Of a DNA stretch of 64,000 bases, positions 1 to 12,822 are shown piece by piece. The stretch comes from Auricularia sp. M13. Lineage: Eukaryota > Basidiomycota > Agaricomycetes > Auriculariales > Auriculariaceae. A program made the translations under genes and the position numbers. Numbering within the stretch: the first letter of the stretch is position 1; every line of letters begins with the position of its first letter. The stretch is taken from the NCBI GenBank assembly GCA_037042915.1, contig CM073198.1:2356001-2420000 (forward strand). Reading direction: 5' to 3'. The notes beneath the pieces were generated by a model. It was not told the origin of the DNA. It was given only the letters and a program-made list of their open reading frames with translations, and did not search any database.

Positions 1-3000
1 GCTGTACGTGTCGAGCAGCGTGCTCATCTCCGTCGTGCTCTGCAGCGAGATCGAATCGCCGCCCAGAGAGTCCGAAATGCTCGGCGCGTAGGGCGCCATC
101 ATCAGACTCCCGATCCCAGCCAACGACGACACACCAGGACTTGGCAGGCCGTTGACATGCGCGCCAAAGTCGAAGATCGAGAGGCGCAGAAGCGTCAGCG
201 CGGACGCCATGGACTGCGACGAGGAGCTCGCAAACACCGAGTTGAGGCTGTCGTCGAGGCTGCCGGTCGAATTGAGTGCGTGCTTGCATGCAAGAGCGAC
301 GATCTGCGGGTACAGCGATGCTGTGTCCGAGAGCACCCTGTACATGATGTCGCGTTCGGACGCGTCGCCTGCGGCATTCGGAAGTGTCGCGACGAGGAAA
401 CTCGAATGTAAAATGGCGGTTCGGACATCGGAGATGGCGAGCATGTCGACAGGAACAACTGGCACGGCCTCGGGCCCCCTCACGCGCGCCGAGTCGAACC
501 AGCCGGAACCCGCTTCCGCATCCTGGAGAAGGCGTACAAACGACTCCAAGGTTGTCGAGTACGAAAGCAGTGATAGGACAAATGGAAGAGACCCTTCGTC
601 GAGCGGTCGATGCGGCCCTTCCGGATTGTGTCGCGCGTGCCGCATTGTCCTAGCGTTGACCTGAAGCAACGTCCGCAGGAGGGATTCCGCAGCTGGCCGT
701 AACAAACTGTTACGCACGCCACGGAAGATAACGGAAGCCATGGAAAAGGAAAACGAGCTATCGAATGAAAGACTGAGCATGTCTTCCATTTGGGTCACCG
801 TCTCCGTCAATGGTTCGCGCGCCTCGACGAGAACACTCGTCATACCACGGTCGTCGAAAGCACCCTGGGCTTCCAACTCGACAACAACGGCCTGCATCAG
901 ACGCGCTGCCTCGGAGTATAGGGTGTTGCTTGTCGATGCGACGACGCCAGCGCCTACCCAGAACAGCTGTGGTAAATAAATTGAGTTCTGCGTGAGGATG
1001 GGAACCACGGTCGAAAGAGCTCGCAGCATGATAGAAACTTGAGTCAAGTCCACGTCGCGCGGGTTGGTCAGTGCGTCACGCAAGCAACCGAGCATGTGTG
1101 CGACGAATCCGTCGTCGACATCACGCGTGGCAAGACATGCGAACGCGAGGAAGGCCCGGCTCTGGATCGCTGGCCACATGTACATGGCACAGGACGAGAT
1201 TAGGCTCATCCAGCGCGTTTTCCAGACGTTGGCCAGGGCTATGAATGATTGTCAGAATCGTCAATTTTGGGAAGAAGAGTGGCCAACGTACTGTCGCTCG
1301 CAGCAGCGGCTTCTATCACCCGTTGGAAGAGCGATGTCAAGCCTTCGACGGAGGCGATGTGTGCATCTGAGCCTACGCGCACAGGCTCGTAGTCCTCGCC
1401 AGGCCCTGCACGTTGGATGCCGAAGAACATGGTGACCTCATCGGTCAATAACTCGTCCAAAATGCCCGTTAGCGTGCGAGATGCATCCTGGTCATCGAAG
1501 CGTGCGAGGTGCAAGGCTTGCACCATGTTACACGCCATGTTGTGCAGCGATGTCCGTAAGATTATAGGACCGTGGCAAACAGTCAGGACAATAGCGTGGA
1601 CCAGCTCCGGGACAAAGAGTTGGATTTGGTACGGGAAGCTGTTGGTAGAATGAGAACGCCGTCAAGCAAGCAACGCAGTGGGTGGTACGCACCGCCCATG
1701 GTGGCATGCAACCAGACACAAACGAGTCAACGCAGCAAGTTGATGCCACGCGCCATCGTCACTGAGTGACTTGTGGTTGATGATAGATTCCTTCGAAAAC
1801 GCCTTCCGCAACTTGGCCAACAATTTCCCGCGCACGTGGATGGAGGCCAACGAAACAAGAGTGTCGGCTACAACCTCGCAAGATCGTGTACCGATGCCCG
1901 ACGTAGTCGCCGCGAAGATGAGCTCATCGAGGACGGCATTGACGGTATCAGTCTCGAGACGACTGATTTCCACCCAAACGTGTCGCTGAATGATGCCGTA
2001 GACCTGATCAATGGTGGTGAGAATTTGACCAGCGTTGGATGGATTACGCATACCTCGTCGTGCTTGACCGTCATCTCGAGAAGCATGCGCAAAGTCTCCC
2101 GCAGCTTCACGCCCGTCGAATCGAAATGTGGGCTGGTCGGGTTGCAAAACAGCGCAAGATTACGAACCCAAGGTGCGACGTGTTGAACAGCAGTGGGCCG
2201 TTGTTCCGGCTCGTACTTGCTCAGCGATCCAGAGAATTCGGATAAAAAGTCCAGGGTCAGGTCAGGGAACGAGTTCGCCAGTCGTTTGCTGAAATCGCTC
2301 GCGATCGCAAAAGGATTCGAAGGCACGAAACTCCCATGCGGTGGTAATGGAGGCAGGTTTTGCAAGCCCAGGAAATTGGCCACATCATGCAGGAGGTTCA
2401 GCATCGCAAGTCTGAGTTCTTCATCGCGGTGTGACATGTTGACGAGGGCCACGTTGATAAGCGTCGCGGTCGTGGCTTCAACACGAGTTGTTTCTTTCGA
2501 CAAGGCGGGCTGGTAAGCCTTGAGTTTCCCAGTCGCAGAGCGTACGGCCTGATTGAATGTCAGAACCCTGAACAAACATATGATGGCACCACAAACGTTG
2601 ACGATTATTGGCATATTCTTCGACGTCAGATAGCTGGGTCGTCCGTGCTGGGGCCGAATGACGAATTCATCCTCGCCAGATGCGCTGATGGCCAATAATT
2701 CGCCTATTTCCTGCGGAAGACCGTCAGCCGGCGTCTTGGCCATGACAAGCGCTCGCTCGAACCTCCAAGGCCACGATCTCTGTAAACTTGCATGCCAGGC
2801 CTGGCCAAATTTGTTGTGGGCGTTTCTGGTACACATAAATCAGATGCTTCTCAATAAATTCTGCTCACTTACGGAGATGATACGGATGTGCGAAGATGCC
2901 AGCTCAAAAGTTACGCGGAGAGGAGGCTCGGGAACCTGATGAAACTCCAGGCCGTCAAAGGTCTCGCGCGGTTCGGTGTCCATAGCAGCTGGACGAAGAT

Positions 3001-6000
3001 TAGAACGCGCTCACGATGCACAATGTCAACGTACAGGTTTTGGAGATGTTGTCGATATCAAGGTGTGGAATAGCATCTCTTAAGTCAAGCCATGAGGTCA
3101 CCGCGGAGATGGTACAGGACTCTGTGCCAGGGGGACCTGTGAACGGGCCAACGTAGTAGAGTTTACGCAGGAACCGTTGTGCCGCGATATTCGCGTTGAC
3201 GATGTAGACCGAGTTCAGTCTGCGCAGGAGATCCTCAGGTATTAGCGACATGCACGTCATCCACCACGTTAGTGGTATCTCGGACGACGACGTGAAGCCC
3301 GAGCAGTCGACGATAATGTCGAAAGGACATTTGTGCAGGTTGATGGAGTTCAGGCTCAGGAAAATGTGGACCATGAGCAATTCAACGTCGTCGGTTTCGA
3401 CGTTGATCCTGGACATGAAAAGGCCGAACACGGCTCTGCCACCCTGCCATAGAAGTCAGTCCCTGATAATCCCAAATCAGGAGTCAAAACGACCTTCGGA
3501 GCGGAGAGCTTGACGAAAATGTCCTTGACCGAGTCCGTGTTGCGAATGTTATTGCGTTGAGAGAACTCACGGAACGGTGACAGTTCGCGTGTCCCTAGGG
3601 ATTCGAATCGGGCGACCTCCATCGGCTGTCCAAGTTCAAGTAGTAACGCGGAAACGCCGTCCCAGGCAGCATTGCGAATGGTCCTATCTTCGTCGAGACA
3701 AGAGAATGCCGGAAGGGCCTGTAGCTCGCGCGATATCTTGTCCGAATTGGCGTGCAGGAACCGGTGCAGCATAATGCCATCCGACTCATCATAAGGGATG
3801 CTGATGACGGGGTCCTCCATCTCGACCACGCAATCTGCCTAGAAGCTCATGTGAGTAAATCGACATCCAACTGTATGCCACATACGACAATGGACTGGCA
3901 GAATTGCATCATAGCCATGACATTGGCCGTGACACTCGCTGTCGAAGCCTTGTAAGCGTTGCTCAGCCTGGTGTTGTTGGCCAAGGTTTGTATTGTCTTA
4001 GCAATAAGGATTAGTCCTCGACCAATACCCTCGCTGTCGGAGGGCATGTCAACACCTATGCTGTCTGGCACAGCGAGGCCGGGGGAGATGACACTGGGCG
4101 AACATGAATTGATGCAAGGACGGCGTGGTCGACATGCATACCGCAAGAAGATAAACGAGATGACTGGCAGGATCTGCTCTTCCGGGGACTGGTCCGACCT
4201 GAGCAGGGTTCAGCACAAGCGAAATCTTGACCAATACGGCACGGCATACATCGACCGATATATGTGGCTGCACAGTTCTCGGATGACGCTGTTAATTAAC
4301 AAGTCAGCGCAAGTTCAAATCCGTAATCTGATACTTACCTAGGGATGAGGTCCACCGAGTTGAACAGGCTATTTAAGAACATCTGCGTTATCACTTCGAG
4401 GTTCGTGACATTGTCGTCCAGCATGTAGGGTCCAGCCTTGAGAGGGTCCGTCTCATACTGTGCCTCGGGCACGGCGGCCATATGCTCGACGATGGGGTTG
4501 ATGAGCTGACGAAGGTACTCCTCTGCTTGCAGCTTTGCAAATGTGGATAGCAGCCGCACGCGAATGGAGTTGTTACGGAAATGCCCCATGGAATTCTCTG
4601 TTTAATTACTGAGAATGGTGACCGCAATTGGTTGACGGATGACTTACTGCTCGATTGTAACTCCTGGTCGATGACGGCTTTCAATAATGACATCGCCGAG
4701 CGCCGTGTGTTGAAGATTCGAAGCATGACGGAGATCATAGACTCTGCCTCGGACTCCGGACAACATTGACAGATTGCCAACGCTAACAAAGGCTGGGATG
4801 GATGAGTTCTGTAGCGGTATATCTCATAGAGATTCTGCTCACCGTGGACGTCTTGATATGCTACAGCGCACCGTCAGCGAACGAGCAAGAGTGAATTACA
4901 CCCGACGTACGTCGCACAACTGCATCCGCGGAGTCACCTTCTCCGAGGGCTTCGCGGTATCGAACTTCGTGCCCTGACGGACAAGGCGTGAGAACACCTC
5001 GGCGAAAACCGTTCGCCGCGTTATGTCGTCGCTGAAGCCGAGAGTGAGACAATACTTCGGTCCCACGTCGTTGTTGGCAATGAGCATGTTGACGAGGCCA
5101 TCAACGACGAGTTTCTTGACCATTACCGCATCCGAGGAGGTCCGACGTCCCTGTATCACCCGTCAGGTTTCCCTAACGCGGTCGAAATCTCGGACGGACC
5201 TTCAGGCTAGAGGACACCGAATGCGAACTGAGTCCATCAACCTTGACACGAGAATCAGCATGAATTTCGTCGGCAGACCTCCTGGCTTACCTGCGGCTCA
5301 TCCCTTCCGAGAGCGGCCATGAACGTAGAGAAGTACCGGTAGAACAGCATCGATGCAATGTTGGTCGAGTCCGGATTGTGGCCCATCGTAGGCTTCCCCT
5401 CGAGCGAGCTGAGCGACTGGTTTTGAAGCAGTGTTGCACAGGCCTTCAGCCCTGCGATCTCGCAGTCGATGTAAAGTCGGGCCAGAGGACTTTGTCCTGA
5501 CATCTGTAGTCTGTGAGTAACAACATGTGAGAAGGAATAGGGCGTTGTACTTACTGCTTGCGCAGCGGCGACCCAGTCGAACAACTTGTCGAGCAGCTCC
5601 TTGCGCAATGAACTCTCGTTGCGCATGGGGAACATATCGCGCTTGGAGAATACGACTTCAGTGAGCGCACAGAACTTCATCTTCAGGCGGAAGGCTGCCT
5701 CGCTGTTGTCCGCGTTCTGGATAAAAGCCGCGAACTGCAGCAACATCTGTGAACCGTCGGCACCAGAGCCGTGCTGCGGAGTGTCGGTACGCTCGACCAG
5801 GGACTTGAACATCGTGACGAGCTGGTCAACAAAAAGGACGCGCGTTGGCTCCCAATCCACCTGGCCCTTCGGACTCAAGGCCGCTACCATCGACCTGAAG
5901 ATATGTAAGTATTCGGTGTGCGCGAGGCAGCAATCAACACACTTCTCGATCTGTGGCAGGAGGAGGTGGAACAGGGACGGGTGCAATTCCGAACCGAGCG

Positions 6001-9000
6001 CCTCACGCGCAGTCTCGCGGACCATGCGATTGTCCGACAGCATGAGGTCCTTGACTGTCGCGATGAACTGGCGCATCATCTCCTTGGGGGCCTGAGAGAT
6101 GTGGTGGCGTCCTGGGAGGAAATCTGGTGGCAGTTTGGGCACCTCGATCTCTGGCGCAGAGAGATCCGTAGCGCAACATCCACCGAAGGATGCGAGGAAG
6201 AGACAAAGGTGTTGCCAGTCGTTTTGAATGTCCTGGAAGCGAGTTGGTAAACATGTAAGGAGACGAACTCCCGTCTCACCTCTATCGAACGACCGTCCGT
6301 CTCCGGGATACTCCGCTTCGCCACGTCCCTCACCGACTTGACATACGGTGTGAGGGATAGCCAGCGCCTAAAGCACTCTTCCCATGCCATGATGTTGACC
6401 CCATTCACGAAAGCGATGTTGTGCAACAGCCGGCGGATGCGCTTCTGGTTCGCAAGGCGGCCTGCGACATAAAGTCATCAAGTGAATACGAAACAAACAG
6501 GACAAGGAGCGTACCAGCAACTAGTGCATCTGGATCGGCGAGTTGCTTGTAGGCGTACCAGCGCAGGTTGGCCTCCTCGGAAGTCAGATACGCTGGATGA
6601 GGAAGCACGTCGAGCGTAAGCATCTCAGCCGAAGCCAGAGCGCGCAAGGTCGAAGCAGCCAGATTGCTCTGGTCGGTGTTGTGGGACGTCAATGCGACGA
6701 GGAGTACAATCTCAGCGGCTGCGAACGACGGTACGCGCACGGGACTCGTCTTCCATCCACCAACATCAGGTACCTAGATACCCTACATTAGCCACTGACT
6801 CTCGGTAATGGGCCATACACGACGAACCATGGGGTTGGCGTAGACCGGGAGGACAGCACTCATTTGCTGAATTCCGAGCGCTTGAATTGGCATTACATCC
6901 GCGTTCTTCATGAACATGTCGCCGCCAAACGACAAAGTCACTGGCCTAAACGATCCATTTAGCATCCATCAACAAGAACGAAGACGAAGGGAGAAGAAAT
7001 ACTGACATTCCCGCAGTGAGATAGTAGATCCCACCGTCGTAGCATTCGTCTCCGGGCTGGAACGACAGCGCGAACGAGAAAAAGCCACCGAACGTGCGCG
7101 CGCCGCTCGAGCGCAGAAGTGTCGACTCCTTGCGAAGCAGCATCTGGCCTGCTTCGCGGACGAAGGTGCGCGTCTGATCCTCAGTGATCCCATAGAAAAA
7201 GAAGCCGAGGTCAAGCCGCCAAAGCGACATTATGGCGAGCATGAGCAGCTCGCGGTCGCTGGTCTGCCCATCCTGCTTGATGCGCGGTAGCTGCGACCTG
7301 TAGGCCGCACGCCCGTCCGGCCCAACTTCCTTCTTGCGGAGGCAGAGGTTCTGCGGGAAAGCATTAGGCACACCTCGAGGAAGTCATGCCGGCTTACCCC
7401 GAACAGTTCGCGCAGAATTGGAGTGATGTCCGGATACAGCATAGTGAGCGAAGCTTGCCATTGCATTCGGTTTGCCTGCATCAGCACCGCGTGAGAAGTG
7501 TTGCTGATATGTGTCAGGTAGGTTCTCACCTCGGTAGCCAACGTGATGAGCGCGCGGACCACGCAACATTTCACTCCATCAGAGCGATTGGGCGCGAGAC
7601 AAGGGATGAACACCGTATCGAGCGCCATGTTGGGGTCGAAGCGGAAAATCGTGACCATCGCTTCGCTCACCACCCGGAGGTCAATCGGATCGGTCGTCTC
7701 GTAGAAGCCCTTGAGCGGTGGGCTAGGGTTCATGAGGCGAACCTGTGAGAAGAAGCAAATTCAGTCAGTGCCCCACCATCTCCACCAAACCGTAAATCTC
7801 AGCTCACCCGTATCGCTTCTGCGAGGTCCGGCGCGAGCGCGCGGATGGCAATATTGCCGGCCTGGGGTGGGATGTGGATGGCTGCGCGGCACAGCGCATT
7901 GTATGCGGCGAGGGACGCATCCAGCGTGCGCGTATGAAGCAGGCCGCGCGCGACGTTTTCGAGGAAATGAGACGGCTGCGGGGAAGCGCGGCCCATCAGC
8001 CAGGTGTTTCAGGGTGCGGGCCTGACTGTGCGGCAGCGTACCTTCCTGGACGAAGCCCGGCTGAACAGGCCGCTGAAGCCGCCGCCCGCGCGCTCCGCCT
8101 GGCGAATGCGCTCGGGGCTGATGGAGAGCAGCGCCGAGAGCGCGGGCCAGAGATGCTGGCGGTTGGTCTCATCGAGGATCTGATAGTACGCGTCGAACAC
8201 GCGCTCGGGCGCGCCGTGCAGCGCGCGCGAGCTCTGGCTCGCCTCGCGAAACTCGTCCGGGAAGATGTCGATCCAGTTCCAGACCGCCGTGCCTATGCCG
8301 GCCGCCATGCGCACCTGCAGATCTCTCTTAAAGCTGACCATCATGGATCCCACATCTGCGACCTAGTCAGTCTGACGAAAGACAGCAGTTCTAGCTTGGA
8401 GGCGGAACGATAAGCACCTGTGAGGACCTGCACGAGCTTTTTGCGATCCAAAGCGCAGTTAGCCACAAGCTTCAAGTTGGTCATGTCGGCGCTCTCGTCC
8501 ATGTGGGTCGCAGGAGAGAACAGCGTCTGACGGAAGGCCGTATAGACGGTGCTCCAGTTGGACGCAGACAGATAGAACACGATGCGCCCCGAGAACTTGG
8601 CCAGGAGCGTGTGCAGGGCAGCCGGCTGCTGGGCGAGGGTGATGTACGTTGCGCGAAGCGCAAAAGGCTTGTGATGTACAGCGAATGGGTCCTGCGGGAC
8701 CTTGGAGCGCGACGACGAGCCGGATGACGAGCCCTGCGCAGAGCCGCCCGAGCCCTCCTTGGTCTCAGTGCCTGTGTTGGTCGTGTTGCCCGTCGTGGTC
8801 GAGGCATTGGTCGACTTGGGCGGTGCCTGGGGCAGCGAGGTGGTGCTCGAGTTGGGCGAGTCGCTCGGGGTGAGAATGGCGGATGCCTCGATGGTCTCGA
8901 AGTCGTGGAAGGACAGGTCGCTGCTGCCCTGGCCCGCGCTGCGGCGGAGGACGCTCGAGACGAGGTCGAGGGTTGTTTTTGCGAGATTCTCGTCGAGCAC

Positions 9001-9720
9001 TGGCGGGTCGACCCAGGGCGTGGCGGAGGTGTGGGCGATGGTCGAGGGATGGTTGCCCTGGGCGTAGGGGGCGTTGCTGGAGAGGGACGTCGCGCTCCCG
9101 TTGACGGGGTAGCCGATGCCGAGGTAGCGTTCGCGGTGGCAGTGCCAGTGGAAGGAGACGCAGACGTCGAGGATCTTGATGAGCAGCAGCTGCGACTGGA
9201 GCACCTGGACGTTGAGCTTGTGCTCGAGGTTGAGGTCTCGTTGCTAAACGGAGTCAGGGCCGAGGGAGCAGTTGCCGCGGAGAAGACACGGACCTTGTCG
9301 AGCATGAGCAGAATCTCCGCGAGCTGGCGCACGATCATGTTGACCGACGCCCGGGCCATCTCGACCATCGTGTCGACCGTCTGCTTGACGGACTCGTCGG
9401 CCTCGACGGCCGTCAGGTCCTGGCCAGAGAAGAACGGCAGCTGCGGCGCGCATTCAGGGACAGCGGTCAGCGCAATCGGCCGGGTGGCTCACGCTCTGCT
9501 TAATGCGCTTCACGAGCGCCTCGACGAGCCGGTCCTGGAACGTCGTCGCCGCGGGCGACAGCGGCGACATCGACGACGACGCGACGGACACCGAGCTCTC
9601 CGTCTTGGGCGGCACGGGCGGGAGGGCGTTGGACGAGCCGCGCATGCGCCTCAGCTTGGAGGACGCGTGGGACGCGAGGCCAAACGAGGGCGCGCGCCGG
9701 GCAGACTGGGCGGACATCAT
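1..9720 (-). CDS. ira1: Neurofibromin/Ira-type Ras GTPase-activating protein (C-terminus off window)
   Basis: Negative regulator of Ras that speeds GTP hydrolysis. I start it at the Met-Met at 9720, because the longer open frame begins with a non-ATG codon. The reading is split by many short introns and is still open at base 1. Order along the protein: a Ser/Pro-rich N-terminus; helical-repeat sequence with WNWIDIFPDEF near 8281-8249, matching NF1 WNWVENYPDEF; a pre-GAP segment at about 4900-6140 (GLGY-like LTLGFSDD); the GAP domain at about 3850-4790; a Sec14/CRAL-TRIO-like domain at about 3000-3830 (FDIIVDCSGF, LNSVYIVNAN); then helical repeats to the edge (VADTLVSLASIHV near 1900). The arginine finger lies in FRNNS, with its Arg codon at 4577-4575, downstream of LLKAVIDQE. 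GAP followed by Sec14 is diagnostic of the NF1/Ira family. Exon borders are approximate, especially at FLR/INP near 4120-4145. Confidence 0.9.
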
Positions 9721-10450
9721 CGCTGGGCGGGCTGGGCTGGTCACTCAGTGCAGCAGCGTCCAGGGCGCGGCCAGCAGGGGCATATACAGCGGCGAAGGGA
9801 AAAGAGAGAGTTGGCGCGTTCCCGCGAAATTTGCTGATTTGTATTTGGGTCGACGCCTACGCGAGCGGGATCGCCTATCTCCATCACGCCCCCTCGCGTC
9901 CCAAGCGCGGCAACAAATGCTGCACGCAAACCCGGCCACAGCCCGCTAGCACATCCATTTAGCCGCTGGCGACTCTCAGCGCCCCCCAGCCTAGTCCACG
10001 CCTGCCAGCCGCCAGCCAGACCCGTCTCATCGTCGAGACTCCCAGGCCCACCATCAGTCATCCGAAACCCACCGAAGCAAGCAGTTGCCAAACTCTCGCC
10101 CTCCTTCCGACCATCCGCATCAGATTTTCCTGGTCATAGGTATCCCCGGGTCCCTGCTCCGACTATTGAATTGTCTTGCAACCATCTCGACGCTTTCGGA
10201 CCCACGCATTTATGCGTGGACAAAGGTATGCACCGATGATGCAAGAACGCGGCGGAAGACCCGTTTCAGACGCGATGATCCCTGCTGCACTTCGCAGTGA
10301 GCACCAGGCACCAGTCTGCGAGAGGGGAATAACTGTTATTTTCGCAAAGAATCGCAAGAAACTGCGCGCAAAAAAGAGGATGTCACGAGAACACATTACT
10401 GATGAAGAGTCTATCATGGAAGTCTAAAGCCAACGTGTGTCCGCATGCGC
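9721..10450. other. Intergenic: promoter side of the RasGAP gene, 3' side of the GDP-mannose gene
   Basis: No supported gene. The open frames here overlap each other on both strands and show no family features. The stretch holds the 5' leader and promoter of the RasGAP gene and the 3' end of its upstream neighbour. I see no repeat or recognisable operator. Confidence 0.5.
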
Positions 10451-12087
10451 TCACAACAACGCCTTGAACCCGGCCTCGCGGCACTTGGCCACAAGGCGTT
10501 TGACCTCTTGCGAACGCGCTCGGGTCGTGACGAGCAACGCGTCGCTGGTGTCGACAATGACAAGGTCGTCGACACCCAGGCACGCAACGAGGCGGCCAGA
10601 CGCAGGCACGACGATGCCGCCGGCCATCTGGTCGGTCACAACTAGAATAGCCGCGTCAGCAATAGAACTACCCGCGCAGGAATAGTCAGGGTATAGAGGC
10701 GTACCGAGTGACGATTCTCCAAGAATACGCGGCTGCGACGCCTCCGCGGGAATGAGGTCCGCAAGCGACGAGAAATCACCGACGTCGTCCCAACCAAACG
10801 TAGCGGGCACGACGGCTACTCTGCCCGTTTGCGACGCGGGCTCGGCCACAGCGTGATCAATGGCAATCTTCGGGAGGGTGGGCCAAATGGTGTCGATCAC
10901 CTTCTCCCGCGTCGCCTCGTCGCTGTCCCAACTGTCCGCAATGGTCTGCAGTCCATCGTGCAGCTCGGGCATATACTCGTTGAGAAGTTCCATGAGGACG
11001 GCGGCCTTGACCACGAACATGCCACCGTTCCAGAGGTACTGACCGGTGGACAGATACGCTGCGGCCGTGCGGGCGTCCGGCTTTTCCTTAAATTGGGACA
11101 CGCGGCGCGCGTTGGGCGCGTCTTTGAGATCGAGCGACTCGCCGAGCCTAATGTAGCCAAACCCAGTCGCGGGCTGGGCTGGCGCAATGCCGATCGTCAC
11201 GAGATAGCCGGCGCGCGCGACGGCGGCGGCCTCTGTGACGGCGGTCATAAAGGCGTCTGTGCCGTTGATAATGTGGTCCGCGGCGAAGGAGCCCAGCACG
11301 GCCTCGGGGTCGCGCTTCGCGAGGACTGCAGCGGCCAGACCGATGGCGGCCATGGACTCCTTAGGCGACGGCTCGGAGAAGATGTTGGAGCCGAGCAGGT
11401 CCGGTAGCTGGTCCTGGACGGACGCGGAATGCACGCGGCCGGTGACAACCATGAGCCTGTCCGGCGTCGTGAGCGGGAGGAGACGGTCCCAGGTCGACTG
11501 GATGAGCGAGCGCCCCTGAAGCGTGAGGTCGAGCAGGAACTTGGGCGCGCTCTGGCGCGACAGCGGCCACAGACGGGTGCCAGCTCCACCGGCTGGCACG
11601 ACGGCCCAGAACCCGGGGACCTCGCGGACCCTAGTCTCCGCGGCGTCGGCGGCGGGCGGCACGTAGATGGATGTCGGACCGCCCGCGGGACCGAGGAACG
11701 GGCTGCGCACCGTCTGCGGGCGCAGGTTGGGGCTGGACGGCGCCGTCTGCGAGTAGGCCAGCGACGACGAGCGCTGGGAGCGGCGCGTGAGCCCGTGCGG
11801 CGGCGGCGTTGGCGGCGGCGGCGACACGTACCTGGAACGCGTCGCGGAGCTGGCGCTCGAGATTCGCGTTCGACTGGCGCAGGTCGGCGCATTCCTGCCT
11901 GAGCTCGGATATCTCTGCGCCCTGGCACTGAATGAGTGGGCGCGACGCGTCGGGCGCGCGGCGGGCTCACAGACTTGGCCACGGCCTCCATGATCTGCTT
12001 GAACATGCCCTCGACGCCGCCAAAGACGTTGGCGGCGCCGTTGCCAGCGTATGCATGCTGCTCGAGGCCGAGGCTGCCGTTGCTCAT
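10451..12087 (-). CDS. manC: Bacterial-type mannose-1-phosphate guanylyltransferase with N-terminal coiled coil
   Basis: Predicted to make GDP-mannose from mannose-1-phosphate and GTP in the cytosol. ATG is at 12087 (MSNGSLGLEQ) and the stop at 10451. Three introns give a continuous frame: 11928-11970, 11774-11831 and 10642-10704. The spliced N-terminus is a heptad-like coiled coil (ISELRQECADLRQSN, NLERQLRDAF), then a Ser/Pro linker, then the nucleotidyltransferase: PAGGAGTRLWPLSR followed by PKFLLDL (signature loop and Lys), EPSPKESMAAIGLA, SFAADHII, FKEKPD, YLWNGGMFV, and FGWDDVGDFSSL. These motifs follow the ManC type of bacteria, especially actinobacteria, rather than the eukaryotic Psa1/GMPPB type, which is the usual fungal enzyme. 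No PMI domain follows, so it is monofunctional. Three clean introns argue for a settled host gene. The bacterial origin is my inference from motif style. Confidence 0.85.
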
Positions 12088-12822
12088 GGTGGGAGTGGAA
12101 GTGGGAGTGAGAGAGAGGCAGGAGTCGGACCGTCAAGTGGCCGACGAGACTTCAACTCAAGTTTACCTCGGAATCCTGTGCTCTGATCGTCCCGCTGCGC
12201 ATCCCGTGGCCTTGGCCCGCACACGTATTCACACAATTGCTGGCCATTTCCCGCCACGATTTCTGCCGTTGGCCACGTAGACACCGCGCACACGTGCGAC
12301 GCTGCCCCGGCGCCAGTCGCACCCTCTCAAATCATCGGTCAACCCTGGCCCGCACCCGCCAAACCGGACGGCGAAGGGTCCACGAACACTCCAAACAGCA
12401 TTCACTCGCACGAGCGCCGATCCAGAAATCTGGCTTCTCAAGCGCGACCCCCTGTCAAACAGCAAGCGGATTGAATGCGTCCACACACGAGAATACGGCA
12501 CGCAGATGCATATGCATGTTGACCATGAGATGTGCATGTGTACATGGACCTAGCAGGCCAGCCACGAAAGAAGAGATCCACAAGTATAAGAGAGAGAACG
12601 TCGACGGTTTTGGCGACGGAGAAATCCGAGACGACCGCACCAGCTCCCAATCGGCAAGTATTCCCACCCGTCCGGCCGTTGGTCCAAGCGTGCGAGGCTT
12701 CATGTTTTGCATTACGGCCTCTCGTCCTCCGCGTCCGCCTCACCGTCGACTCCCTAACCTTTCTTGCGTAAACCTCAACAGAAATTGTCGTATCGCGACT
12801 GGCCAATGAACAAGACGACCGC
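12088..12822. other. Intergenic between the ManC-like gene and uL1
   Basis: Holds the promoter and 5' leader of the ManC-like gene and the 3' end of the uL1 gene. A 190-codon plus-strand frame at 12237-12809 has low-complexity Arg/Thr-rich sequence and no family features, so I do not call it. Confidence 0.5.

Noticed and set aside
8905-9837. 310-codon open frame on the plus strand
   Set aside because: Antisense to exons of the RasGAP gene; Arg/Gly-rich composition from GC-rich codons and no family motif.
12237-12809. 190-codon plus-strand frame between ManC-like and uL1 genes
   Set aside because: Arg/Thr/Ser-rich with no domain and no conserved start context; lies in promoter/3'-flank sequence.
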